The notes under the pieces: model-generated
Databases searched by the model: none
What the model was told of the DNA's origin: nothing
What the model saw: the letters and a program-made list of their open reading frames with translations, nothing else
Origin: Desulfotomaculum nigrificans DSM 574
Lineage (GTDB): Bacteria > Bacillota > Desulfotomaculia > Desulfotomaculales > Desulfotomaculaceae
Reading direction: 5' to 3'
Assembly (NCBI RefSeq): GCF_000189755.2
Contig: NZ_KI912183.1
Coordinates: forward strand, 870,257-934,256
Length of the DNA stretch: 64,000 nucleotides
Position numbers and translations under genes: made by a program
Shown here: positions 35,587 to 43,766 of the stretch, in pieces
Layout: each line of letters starts with the position of its first letter
Position numbering within the stretch: the stretch's first letter is position 1

Positions 35587-36573
35587 TTGGATTTCAATTT
35601 TTTTAAACAAAATAATATTAATGTAGACCTGGCTGTGGAGGCCCATGAAATAGTTCGCGGCCAAACGGGGCAAGAGATTCCCGGATGTCGGATGGATAAG
35701 GAGACTTATACTAATGCCACAGTAACTATTGTCCATATAGAAGAAAAATACGCCGAGGAAATCATGGGCAAACCCCGGGGCACCTATATTACCATTGAAG
35801 CCCCGGCCATTCGTGAAAATAACCGGCAGGCCCACCAGGATATAGTGGAAGTGTTGGGAAAACAGTTAGCCAGCCTGTTTAACCTGCCTGAACATGCCAA
35901 TGTTCTGGTGGTGGGCCTGGGTAACTGGAACGCCACCCCGGATGCCCTGGGGCCTAAAGTGGTAGGCATGACCCTGGTAACCAGGCACATGTACCATTAC
36001 GCACCCGAAGAAATCAGAGGCGGCATGCGCTCGGTAAGTGCCCTGGCCCCGGGCGTGCTGGGTATCACCGGAATTGAAACGGCCGAGATTATTAAAGGTG
36101 TGGTTGACCGGGTAAAACCCGAACTGATAATCGCCGTCGATTCCCTGGCCTCCCGGGCCGTAGAACGCATAGGCACCACCATCCAACTGGCCGACACCGG
36201 CATTAGTCCTGGTTCGGGTATCGGAAATAAACGGACCGGTATTAACAAAGAAACTATGGGCATTCCCGTAATCGCCATCGGAGTACCCACGGTGGTACAC
36301 GCTGCGGTTATCGCCGGGGAGACCCTGGACCGGTTGGTGGAAACCACTAAGAATGATCCTAATCTTTTGGCCATCTCACAAAAAATGAATAGCCAGGAAT
36401 TTCAGTCCATCGTCAATGAGGTTTTGAAGCCCTATACATCCGGCCAATTAGTGGTGACCCCAAAAGAAATTGACCAACTTATTCAAAATACGGCCACCAT
36501 CATTGCCGGCGGCATTTCCCTGGCCCTGCACCCGGCCATCAGCATCCAAGAATTTGCCAATTACTTGCACTAA
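35587..36573 (+). CDS. gpr: Spore germination protease GPR
   Basis: GPR degrades small acid-soluble spore proteins when spores germinate. The 328-residue product has the conserved DLAVEAHEIVRGQTGQEIPG near the N-terminus, where the pro-form is cut, then VVGLGNWNATPDALGP and AVDSLASRA. The TTG at 35587 has GGGAGG 8 bases upstream. The neighbour on the other strand (36570-36767) looks like a small spore protein and could be a substrate. Confidence 0.97.
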   Translation: MDFNFFKQNNINVDLAVEAHEIVRGQTGQEIPGCRMDKETYTNATVTIVHIEEKYAEEIMGKPRGTYITIEAPAIRENNRQAHQDIVEVLGKQLASLFNLPEHANVLVVGLGNWNATPDALGPKVVGMTLVTRHMYHYAPEEIRGGMRSVSALAPGVLGITGIETAEIIKGVVDRVKPELIIAVDSLASRAVERIGTTIQLADTGISPGSGIGNKRTGINKETMGIPVIAIGVPTVVHAAVIAGETLDRLVETTKNDPNLLAISQKMNSQEFQSIVNEVLKPYTSGQLVVTPKEIDQLIQNTATIIAGGISLALHPAISIQEFANYLH

Positions 36574-36767
36574 ACCAGTCCTTTGGGATTAAACCGGGCA
36601 AAATTGCCATGATCGGTCTTGGTCAAGGTGTCGGCACCGGTGGTTGGCTGGGTTAAACCAATTTTATTGCCCTCATCCACCGAACCAACCTCCTGGGCCA
36701 CTTCAAAACGTAGTTTGTCATCCGCCCTTTTAAGTAAAAGATTTTTTTGTTCATTTTGATTGACCAT
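36570..36767 (-). CDS. Small hydrophilic protein, candidate small acid-soluble spore protein
   Basis: This 65-residue protein has a stretch LRFEVAQEVG that resembles the LKYEIASEFG motif where GPR cuts alpha/beta-type spore proteins. Its Gly/Asn/Thr-rich remainder includes GLTQPTTGADTLTKTD. The C-terminal SASP half is not clearly present, so this is a divergent member at best. Its stop codon overlaps the gpr stop tail to tail. AGGAGG lies 9 bases before the ATG at 36767 (a TTG one codon earlier is also possible). The pairing with the SASP protease is the main support. Confidence 0.6.
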   Translation of the reverse strand: MVNQNEQKNLLLKRADDKLRFEVAQEVGSVDEGNKIGLTQPTTGADTLTKTDHGNFARFNPKGLV

Positions 36768-36862
36768 CAATCTGCACCTCCTGGGGTTATTATTTTGCCA
36801 CCGCTGGGTGCCATACCAAGTAAATCTTAACAGTTATGAAGTGGCTGAAAGCTACTAACTAA

Positions 36863-36898
36863 AACAACTTAGGCGTGGCCATTTTAAATGCCACGCCT
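36863..36898 (-). terminator. Terminator after recG
   Basis: AGGCGTGGC and GCCACGCCT form a 9-bp stem right behind the recG stop, followed on the minus strand by AAGTTGTTTTAG. Confidence 0.75.
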
Positions 36899-38956
36899 TT
36901 AACTAATCTCTGCATATTTTACAAAGTTAGGGAAACGGCTAATAAACCTCTTTAACAACTGCTGGTGCTGACTTAACCGCAAATCCGGGTCCTGGGCCAA
37001 TAACTGGGCCGCCTCTTTTCGGGCCTGCGCTACTTCCCGGCGATCACGCACCAAATCAGCAATTTTAAAATTAGGTAAACCAGATTGCCGGGTGCCAAAA
37101 AATTCCCCCGGACCTCTTAATTTTAAATCCTCCTCCGCCAAAACAAACCCATCCTGGGTGCGGCACATGGCCTTAATTCGCTCCTGGGCTTCTTTGGTGG
37201 TGGGGTTAGCCACCAGGATGCAGTAAGATTGCTGGCTGCCCCGCCCCACCCGGCCCCTCAATTGGTGAAGTTGGGCTAACCCAAACCGCTGGGCATCCCA
37301 AATTACCATCACGGTAGCATTGGGAACGTCAACCCCCACTTCAATAACGGTGGTGGAAACCAATACATCGAGACTTCCCTGCCGGAAGGCAGTCATGACA
37401 GATTCCTTTTCGTTAGCTTTCATTCTGCCATGTAATAAACCTACCCGGCAGCTAGGCAATGCCTTTTGCAATCGCTCAAATAAATCAATGGCGGCCTGCG
37501 TGTCCAGTTTTTCGGATTCCTCCACCAGGGGACACACTACGTAGGATTGTCTGCCCTGGTCTGCTTGTTGCCGGATCAGTCCCACTGCTTTACCTGCCTG
37601 AGCCAGGGTAAGGTGGTAAGTTTTAATGTCCTGTCTACCCGGCGGCAACTCATCAATAACGGAAACATCTAAATCCCCATACAGGGTTAAAGCCAGGGTG
37701 CGAGGAATGGGAGTGGCCGTCATAACCAGCATATCCGGCCGGTACCCCTTATCCAGCAGGGCTGCCCGCTGGCGCACCCCAAACCGGTGCTGCTCATCAA
37801 CCACCACCAGACCAAGATTCTTAAATTGTACCTGCTCATAAATTAAGGCATGGGTTCCCACCACCACCGGGATAACCCCGTTGGCAATGTCCGCCAATAC
37901 TTGCTGGCGCCCCCTTTTGCTACTGCCGGTCAGTAAAGCTACTTTAATGCCCAGTGGTTCCAAAAATTCCTTGATACTGCGGGCATGCTGCTCAGCCAGC
38001 AGTTCGGTGGGAGCCATCAAGCTGCCCTGCAGTCCGGACTCAGCAGCCCGACACAGGGCCAGGGCCGCCACCACCGTCTTGCCCGCCCCCACATCCCCCT
38101 GTAACAGGCGGTTCATGGGATGGGGTCCTTGTAGGTCGGACTCAATTTCCTGCCAGACCCTTTGTTGTGCTGCAGTCAGGCTAAAGGGTAAGTTTTGCAG
38201 TAGTTGCCCGGTTAGCCGGCCCTGGTTATAGCGGTGCATTTTGGGCTGCCGGGTAAGGTAGCTTCTTTGCAAGCCCAGACCAAGTTGGAACAAAAATAAT
38301 TCCTCCAAAATAAACCGCTTCCTGGCCCGCTGGCAAGACTCCATGTCCCTGGGAAAATGTATATTATACAAAGCCTCAGGTAAACAAGGTAGGTTGTACC
38401 GGTCTAAAATTTTATCCGGTAAAAATTCCGGCACCTGGGTGCCTATCTGGTCCAGAGCAAATTTAATAATGCTCCTTAAAAACCGCTGGCTGACATTTTC
38501 CGTGGCCGGGTAAATGGGCACAATCCTGCCGCTATGTAATCCTTCGTCTCCGTCCAATAATTCATGGTCAGTTACATGCACCTGGGGCAAACCAAAGTTT
38601 CTATCTATTTTGCCGGTGATTAACAACTTTTTACCAGTGGTATATTGTTTCTTGATATAGGGTTGATTAAACCAAACGGCATAAAAGGTAGCTGCACCGT
38701 CCTGCAGGGCCAGTTTAGTGATGGTTAAGCCCCGCCTGGGCTTGGTCTCCGATCCGCCAATGACCGTACCCTTAACCGTGGCCATTTCCCCGTGGGCAAA
38801 GGAATGAGCAGGCCTAATCAGACTGCGGTCATGATATTCTCTGGGGAAATGATATAACAAATCCTCAATGGTGATGATGCCTAACCTTTCCAGCTGCTTA
38901 GACCGGCTGGGTCCCACCCCTTTGAGAAATTGTACCGGTCTTTGCACGTCCAGCAT
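36899..38956 (-). CDS. recG: ATP-dependent DNA helicase RecG
   Basis: RecG remodels stalled replication forks and branched DNA. The 685-residue product has the wedge/OB domain at the N-terminus (FLKGVGPSRSKQLERLGI), helicase motif I GDVGAGKTVVAALAL, the DEQH box VVDEQHRFG and motif VI QLRGRVGRG. I chose ATG at 38956, with GGAGG 8 bases upstream, over a GTG five codons earlier. Confidence 0.97.
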   Translation of the reverse strand: MLDVQRPVQFLKGVGPSRSKQLERLGIITIEDLLYHFPREYHDRSLIRPAHSFAHGEMATVKGTVIGGSETKPRRGLTITKLALQDGAATFYAVWFNQPYIKKQYTTGKKLLITGKIDRNFGLPQVHVTDHELLDGDEGLHSGRIVPIYPATENVSQRFLRSIIKFALDQIGTQVPEFLPDKILDRYNLPCLPEALYNIHFPRDMESCQRARKRFILEELFLFQLGLGLQRSYLTRQPKMHRYNQGRLTGQLLQNLPFSLTAAQQRVWQEIESDLQGPHPMNRLLQGDVGAGKTVVAALALCRAAESGLQGSLMAPTELLAEQHARSIKEFLEPLGIKVALLTGSSKRGRQQVLADIANGVIPVVVGTHALIYEQVQFKNLGLVVVDEQHRFGVRQRAALLDKGYRPDMLVMTATPIPRTLALTLYGDLDVSVIDELPPGRQDIKTYHLTLAQAGKAVGLIRQQADQGRQSYVVCPLVEESEKLDTQAAIDLFERLQKALPSCRVGLLHGRMKANEKESVMTAFRQGSLDVLVSTTVIEVGVDVPNATVMVIWDAQRFGLAQLHQLRGRVGRGSQQSYCILVANPTTKEAQERIKAMCRTQDGFVLAEEDLKLRGPGEFFGTRQSGLPNFKIADLVRDRREVAQARKEAAQLLAQDPDLRLSQHQQLLKRFISRFPNFVKYAEIS

Positions 38957-39043
38957 AAAAATTACCTCCACAAGTTTGCTATCAAAAAAATTATAGCATG
39001 GCAGTATTTGCCTTCATAGGCATGTTTATTACTAAAATTCCGT

Positions 39044-39071
39044 TTGATTTTACCTTTATTTATGGTATACT
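39044..39071 (+). promoter_or_regulatory. Promoter of rpmB
   Basis: TTGATT (39044-39049), 16-base spacer, TATACT (39066-39071), about 70 bases before the rpmB ATG. Confidence 0.7.
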
Positions 39072-39138
39072 ATCCTAGTGAGATTGTGGAGGAATATTGA
39101 GACATATAGTGTTTTGTGTCGTTAAAGGAGGTGTAACA

Positions 39139-39327
39139 ATGGCCAAGTGCGAGGTTTGCGGTAAGGGTATTACCGTTGGTATTAAACTTAGCCACTCCCA
39201 CATTAGAACTAAACGGACCTGGTCCCCCAACCTGCAAAGGGTAAAAGCTATCGTTGATGGTTCCCCTAAGCGGATTATGGTGTGCACTCGTTGTCTGCGG
39301 AGTGGAAAAGTGCAGCGGGCTATTTAG
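39139..39327 (+). CDS. rpmB: 50S ribosomal protein L28
   Basis: The 62-residue product begins MAKCEVCGKGITVG and has NLQRVKAIVDGSPKRIMVCTRC in parts; the CEVC and CTRC pairs form the zinc-binding version of L28. AAAGGAGG lies 7 bases before the ATG at 39139. The same frame is open further upstream, but without a site. It stands alone between its own promoter and terminator. Confidence 0.96.
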   Translation: MAKCEVCGKGITVGIKLSHSHIRTKRTWSPNLQRVKAIVDGSPKRIMVCTRCLRSGKVQRAI

Positions 39328-39367
39328 TTGCACCGTTCATCTGATAGAGTATAACTTTCCCAACATA

Positions 39368-39389
39368 AACGGCCTGCTGGCCGTTTTTT
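39368..39389 (+). terminator. Terminator after rpmB
   Basis: AACGGCC-TGCT-GGCCGTT followed by TTTT. Confidence 0.88.
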
Positions 39390-39403
39390 ACATTTATATA
39401 CAA

Positions 39404-39435
39404 TTTATAAGCCCGGGAGGAGCTATCTCCCGGGC
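39404..39435 (-). terminator. Terminator after ribH
   Basis: GCCCGGGAG-ATAGCTC-CTCCCGGGC, a 9-bp GC-rich stem, followed on the minus strand by TTATAAATT. It ends the riboflavin operon. Confidence 0.7.
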
Positions 39436-39445
39436 TGTTTTATAT

Positions 39446-39910
39446 CTAAAACTCTTTCATTAGATTAGCCATTTCCAGCGCGGTGGTGGCGGCATCCCAA
39501 CCCTTATTACCAGCCTTAGTGCCGGCCCGCTCGATGGCCTGTTCTATGGTATCAGCGGTAATGACGCCGAAAATCACCGGCAGATCGGTATCCAAGCCTA
39601 CTTTAGCCACACCCTTAGAAACCTCCGCCGCCACATAATCAAAGTGTGGGGTGGCCCCACGAATAACAGCCCCCAGGCAAATTACGGCATCATAACGTTT
39701 AGTGGTAGCCATTTTCTTAGCCACCAGAGGAATTTCAAATGCCCCCGGCACCCAGGCAATTTCCACATCATTCTCATCTACACCGTGACGTTTTAAAGCA
39801 TCCAGGGCCCCACTTAATAACTTGTTGGTAATAAATTCATTAAAACGACCTACCACAATTCCAAACTTTAGCCCTTGTCCTACTAAATGTCCTTCAAATA
39901 CTCGCGGCAT
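39446..39910 (-). CDS. ribH: 6,7-dimethyl-8-ribityllumazine synthase
   Basis: RibH makes lumazine, the last intermediate before riboflavin. The 154-residue product has [40 protein letters not shown] and the C-terminal [13 protein letters not shown]. The ATG at 39910 has TAGGAGG 8 bases upstream; a TTG seven codons earlier would start inside that site. It is the last gene of ribD-ribE-ribBA-ribH. Confidence 0.97.
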   Translation of the reverse strand: MPRVFEGHLVGQGLKFGIVVGRFNEFITNKLLSGALDALKRHGVDENDVEIAWVPGAFEIPLVAKKMATTKRYDAVICLGAVIRGATPHFDYVAAEVSKGVAKVGLDTDLPVIFGVITADTIEQAIERAGTKAGNKGWDAATTALEMANLMKEF

Positions 39911-39947
39911 TGGTTTCTTCCTCCTATACAATAATTTTTATGATTTA

Positions 39948-41180
39948 TTACTCATTAACCGGTTTCTTACTTTGATCTACCAGGGTCAACATATGGCCCA
40001 GCTTACACTTCTTAGTTCTTAAATATTTAGCATTAGCTTTGCCAGCAGCAATTTCAATGGGTACCCGGTCTACCACGGTAAGACCATATCCCTCTAAACC
40101 GGCAATTTTTCTGGGGTTATTGGTTAACAGGCGAATTTTAGTTAGGCCCAGGTCAGCTAAAATTTGTGCCCCGATACCGTAATCCCTCAGGTCGGCCGGG
40201 AAGCCCAGGGCCAGGTTAGCCTCCACTGTGTCGGCCCCCATCTCCTGCAGTTTATAAGCCCGGAGTTTATTCATCAGGCCGATACCGCGGCCTTCCTGCC
40301 GCATATATAACAGAACGCCAACCCCTTCTTTTTCAATAGTCTCCAGGGCTTTAGCCAGTTGTTCGCCACAATCACAACGCTGGGATCCAAATACATCTCC
40401 GGTCAAGCACTCTGAGTGCACCCGTACCAAGGGAGCCTCCACACTGGCTAAGTCTCCCTTGACCATGGCGATATGACCTTTGCCATCCAGCAAACTTTCA
40501 TACCCTACGGCCGTAAAGTCACCATACTTGGTGGGCATCTTAACTGCTTCCACCCGTCTGATAAATTTTTCGTGCTTTCGCCGGTATTTAATAAGGTCGG
40601 CAATAGTGACTATTTTTAAGTTATGGGTCTGGCAATATTCCATTAGCTCCGGTACTCTGGCCATGGTGCCATCGTCTTTCATGATTTCGCATATAACGGC
40701 GGCGGGCTTGAGTCCGGCCAGTCTGGCTAAATCCACTGAGGCCTCGGTGTGACCGCTTCTTACTAAAACACCACCCTCCTTGTACCTGAGCGGAAAAATG
40801 TGTCCCGGGCGGCGTAAATCCTCCGGTTTGGTGGCAGGATCAATAATCTTTTTCACCGTGAGGGCCCGCTCAACAGCAGAAATGCCGGTGGTGCACTCCT
40901 TGGCATCCACAGAAACGGTAAAAGCTGTGCCGTTAGGATCAGTATTATTGGTAACCATGGCGGGTAGTTCCAGTTCATCAAGGCGCTCACCATAAATGGG
41001 CAAGCAAATTAAGCCACGGCCGTAAGTGGCCATGAAGTTGATGCCCTCGGTTGTAACCTTTTCCGCCGCCATCACTAGATCGCCCTCGTTTTCTCTATCT
41101 TCATCGTCCACCACCACGACCATTTTACCTTCCCGAATATCTTCAATGGCTTCTTCAATGGTATTAAATTTAAAAGTCAT
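39948..41180 (-). CDS. ribBA: Bifunctional 3,4-dihydroxy-2-butanone-4-phosphate synthase / GTP cyclohydrolase II
   Basis: This fusion makes both branch precursors of riboflavin. The RibB half (residues 1-200) has [19 protein letters not shown] and [14 protein letters not shown]. The RibA half (from about 210) has the zinc-binding [21 protein letters not shown] and [19 protein letters not shown] in parts. The total of 410 residues is normal for the fusion. Confidence 0.97.
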   Translation of the reverse strand: MTFKFNTIEEAIEDIREGKMVVVVDDEDRENEGDLVMAAEKVTTEGINFMATYGRGLICLPIYGERLDELELPAMVTNNTDPNGTAFTVSVDAKECTTGISAVERALTVKKIIDPATKPEDLRRPGHIFPLRYKEGGVLVRSGHTEASVDLARLAGLKPAAVICEIMKDDGTMARVPELMEYCQTHNLKIVTIADLIKYRRKHEKFIRRVEAVKMPTKYGDFTAVGYESLLDGKGHIAMVKGDLASVEAPLVRVHSECLTGDVFGSQRCDCGEQLAKALETIEKEGVGVLLYMRQEGRGIGLMNKLRAYKLQEMGADTVEANLALGFPADLRDYGIGAQILADLGLTKIRLLTNNPRKIAGLEGYGLTVVDRVPIEIAAGKANAKYLRTKKCKLGHMLTLVDQSKKPVNE

Positions 41181-41194
41181 GTCCGTTCCCCTCC

Positions 41195-41845
41195 TTATAA
41201 AAACCCGTTACTGGCCAAGAATTCTAAACTTATTTTATTTGTCACAGGTTGTTCCTGACGTCCTTGCATTAGTCGTTCGATATATTTCCCCAGAATGTCC
41301 GCTTCCAGATTCACCGTTTCCCCTATTTTTTTGCCTCCCAGTACTGTGGCATGGGCAGTGTGGGGAATTAAGGATACCTGAAATTTGTTCTGGTCAAAAT
41401 CCACCACTGTTAAACTGGTTCCATCAATGGCCACTGACCCCTTTTTAATGATATACTTCATCACCTGGGGCGGTGCTTCGATGGTTACCAGGGTGGCAAT
41501 ATCTTGTCGTTCCAGAGCCACAATGGTTCCTACACCATCCACGTGACCGGATACCAGGTGACCTCCCAATCGATCCCCCAACCTGAGGGCCCGCTCCAGG
41601 TTAACCTTGCTGCCCGGCCGCAGCTCCCTTAGATTGGTCTTGGCCAGAGTTTCAGCCATGACATCGGCGGTAAAAGCGCCATCACCAAAGGTTGTCACGG
41701 TAAGACAAACACCGTTAACGGCTATGCTATCACCGACTTTCACATCAGCTAAAACCTTGGCGGCCAGAATATGTAATTTAGCCGAATCCGGTCCCTTAGT
41801 GATACCTTTTAATGTGCCAATCTCTTCAACTATTCCGGTAAAGAT
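41195..41845 (-). CDS. ribE: Riboflavin synthase alpha subunit, apparently starting at ATC
   Basis: This enzyme dismutates two lumazines to riboflavin. The 216-residue product has two barrel repeats, with VNGVCLTV in the first and IDGTSLTVV in the second. The conserved N-terminus (M)[11 protein letters not shown] is fully encoded, but its first codon, at 41845-41843, is ATC. A TGA lies three codons upstream in the same frame. The first standard start downstream is GTG at 41743, which would remove 34 essential residues. AAGGGG lies about 9 bases before the ATC, and the gene overlaps ribD by 16 bases. So it begins at ATC, is coupled to ribD, or carries a one-base change. Confidence 0.93.
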   Translation of the reverse strand: MFTGIVEEIGTLKGITKGPDSAKLHILAAKVLADVKVGDSIAVNGVCLTVTTFGDGAFTADVMAETLAKTNLRELRPGSKVNLERALRLGDRLGGHLVSGHVDGVGTIVALERQDIATLVTIEAPPQVMKYIIKKGSVAIDGTSLTVVDFDQNKFQVSLIPHTAHATVLGGKKIGETVNLEADILGKYIERLMQGRQEQPVTNKISLEFLASNGFL

Positions 41846-42957
41846 ATTGTGTCACCCCTTTCTGAGGTATATCCCGTAATTAAAATGTCCTCACCTACCC
41901 GCTGGAGGGAAACATTATATAATTTGGTGGCATCATTTAACGACATGATACCGGCACCCCTGACTGGTCCCGGGGCCGCATCCCCACCGATAATTTTAGG
42001 AGCTAAAAACCAGGCTACTTTATCCACAATACCGGCGGCCAATGCTGAACCATTGATCTTTCCGCCACCCTCAATTAAAACGCTGGTAATTTGCCTTTGG
42101 CCCAGCAATTCCATTAACTTAACCAGGTCCACCCGGGGACCCTGGCCGGGTACTACCAACACTTCAGCACCGGCGGCCATTAAGCTGGCCCTGCGCTCGG
42201 CCGGTGCCGCTTCGGTGGTGGCAATAATGGTATGGGCGGCTGATTGTTGAATCAGCACCCTGGCGCTGGTGGGTGTGCGGGCGGTGCTGTCAACCACCAC
42301 GCGAATGGGATCTTTGCCCCGACCTTCAGGTAACCTGGTGGTCAGGGCAGGATCATCGGCCAAAATTGTATTAACCCCCACCAAAATGGCATCGTAAATA
42401 TCTCTCAGTCGGTGTCCCTCTGTTCTGGCCGCGGCACCGGTAATCCACTTGGATTCGCCGGTGGCAGTGGCAATTTTACCGTCCAGGCTGGTGGCTGCCT
42501 TTAAGACCACAAATGGCCGTCCGGTGGTAATATATTTGATAAAGATCTCGTTTAGTTGCCGGGCCTCTGATTCCAAAACGCCAACCTGCACCTCTACTCC
42601 CGCGTCCCTTAATATAGCTAAACCTTTACCTGCCACCAGAGGATTGGGATCGGTCATGGCCGCCACTACCCTTTTTACCCCGGCCTTTAATAAGGCCTCG
42701 GTGCAGGGCCCCGTTCTGCCATGATGACAGCAGGGCTCTAGAGTCACATAAACTGTGGCGCCCCTGGCCTGTTCCCCGGCATCGGCTAAAGCCACCACTT
42801 CCGCATGGGCAGTACCGGCCTTAGCATGCCACCCCTGGCCCACCACTTGCCCGTCCTTTACCACCACGGCTCCCACCATGGGATTAGGACTGGTGCGCCC
42901 CCTGGCCTTGCGGGCCAGTTCGAGGGCCATCTGCATGAAATGTTTATCTTGGTCCAA
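41830..42957 (-). CDS. ribD: Bifunctional diaminohydroxyphosphoribosylaminopyrimidine deaminase / 5-amino-6-uracil reductase
   Basis: The N-terminal deaminase (residues 1-145) has the zinc motif HAEVVALADAG and PCCHHGRTGPC. The C-terminal reductase has ATSLDGKIATATGESKWITG and LIEGGGKINGSAL. The 375-residue length is normal. It is the first gene after the FMN riboswitch and its terminator. Confidence 0.97.
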   Translation of the reverse strand: MDQDKHFMQMALELARKARGRTSPNPMVGAVVVKDGQVVGQGWHAKAGTAHAEVVALADAGEQARGATVYVTLEPCCHHGRTGPCTEALLKAGVKRVVAAMTDPNPLVAGKGLAILRDAGVEVQVGVLESEARQLNEIFIKYITTGRPFVVLKAATSLDGKIATATGESKWITGAAARTEGHRLRDIYDAILVGVNTILADDPALTTRLPEGRGKDPIRVVVDSTARTPTSARVLIQQSAAHTIIATTEAAPAERRASLMAAGAEVLVVPGQGPRVDLVKLMELLGQRQITSVLIEGGGKINGSALAAGIVDKVAWFLAPKIIGGDAAPGPVRGAGIMSLNDATKLYNVSLQRVGEDILITGYTSERGDTISLPE

Positions 42958-43022
42958 TGAACTTCATCTCCGCTGGAAAAAATTTAAACCCCGGGCAAAC
43001 CCCAGGGTTTAATGACAATAGG

Positions 43023-43053
43023 AGAAAAACCTAACAAAAAAAGTTTTGTCAGG
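43023..43053 (-). terminator. FMN-riboswitch terminator
   Basis: CCTGACAAAA and TTTTGTTAGG form a 10-bp stem (one G-U pair), followed by TTTTTCTCC on the minus strand, between the riboswitch and ribD. FMN binding would favour it and shut the operon. Confidence 0.85.
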
Positions 43054-43063
43054 AAACCAAGCA

Positions 43064-43187
43064 ACCACCTTCTCCCATCCAGACTTTAACTGTCGGCCCT
43101 GGCTTTTCACCAGATCTGCCCCTGCGGGCTCGCGGGCTCGGCCTACGCCATACCGCCGGTAAGGAATTTCACCTAACCCTGAAGGTT
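43064..43187 (-). promoter_or_regulatory. FMN riboswitch (RFN element)
   Basis: On the minus strand the conserved blocks occur in order: GGGTTAGGTGAAATTCC, ACCGGCGGTA, AGCCCGCGAGCCC, GGCAGATCTGGTG, GCCGACAGT and GATGGGAGAAGG. These match the RFN element that senses flavin mononucleotide. It sits upstream of ribD and is followed by a terminator, so transcription attenuation is expected. Confidence 0.97.
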
Positions 43188-43210
43188 AACTAATTTATTT
43201 AATTAAGATC

Positions 43211-43240
43211 ATTATATTCCTGAATTTGTTCGCATGTCAA
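43211..43240 (-). promoter_or_regulatory. Promoter of the riboflavin operon
   Basis: TTGACA (43240-43235), 18-base spacer, TATAAT (43216-43211) on the minus strand, just ahead of the RFN element. Confidence 0.85.
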
Positions 43241-43339
43241 CCGACAATTCTAAGGATACACTCAGATACAACAGTTTTTCTTAGTAACAACAACCCGATT
43301 TTATAAAATTATTATTTGCATATCCAGTTAAAAAATGAA

Positions 43340-43367
43340 TGACATAAAACTAAAAGTATAATATACT
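43340..43367 (+). promoter_or_regulatory. Promoter of the heavy-metal operon
   Basis: TGACAT (43340-43345), 16-base spacer, TATACT (43362-43367), directly before an inverted repeat. Confidence 0.6.
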
Positions 43368-43371
43368 ATAG

Positions 43372-43395
43372 TTAAACGTTTGCTTAATCGTTTAT
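43372..43395. promoter_or_regulatory. Candidate metal-repressor operator
   Basis: TTAAACG and CGTTTAT are inverted arms (6 of 7 pair) around a 10-base centre, placed between the -10 box and the ribosome binding site of the ArsR-family gene. This is where such repressors bind their own promoters. Confidence 0.5.
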
Positions 43396-43406
43396 ATGAG
43401 GTGATT

Positions 43407-43766
43407 ATGTTGTCCAACGAAACTTGCCAAGAATACTGTTTCCATGAAGACATCGTAAACCGGTTAAGGCCTGTGGCCGAAGAAGCTGCTAAACTGGCTC
43501 CCATATTTAAAGCTTTATCCGATGAAACCAGGGTCAAAATAATCTATGCCCTGGCCCAGGCAGAGTTATGTGTTTGCGATATTGCAGAGTTGACTGGTTG
43601 CACACTGCCGGCTGTTTCTCACCACCTGAGAATTCTTCGCAACATTGGCCTGGCTAAAAGTCGTAAAGAAGGTAAGTTTATTTACTATAACATTGACGAC
43701 CATCATGTTTCGCAAATTATTAATGCGGCCTTTGCACACCTGAGGGAGGGAAGGCATCATGAGTAG
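43407..43766 (+). CDS. ArsR/SmtB-family metal-responsive repressor (CadC/CmtR-like)
   Basis: The 119-residue product has a winged helix-turn-helix (about residues 30-95) with FKALSDETRVKIIYAL, the metal-type ELCVCDIAEL motif and LPAVSHHLRILRNIGLAKSRKEG. N-terminal Cys residues (ETCQEYC) plus CVC suggest a soft-metal thiolate site for Cd, Pb or Zn. The ATG at 43407 follows GAGGTG. It overlaps the P-type ATPase by 8 bases, so it is its regulator. Confidence 0.93.
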   Translation: MLSNETCQEYCFHEDIVNRLRPVAEEAAKLAPIFKALSDETRVKIIYALAQAELCVCDIAELTGCTLPAVSHHLRILRNIGLAKSRKEGKFIYYNIDDHHVSQIINAAFAHLREGRHHE

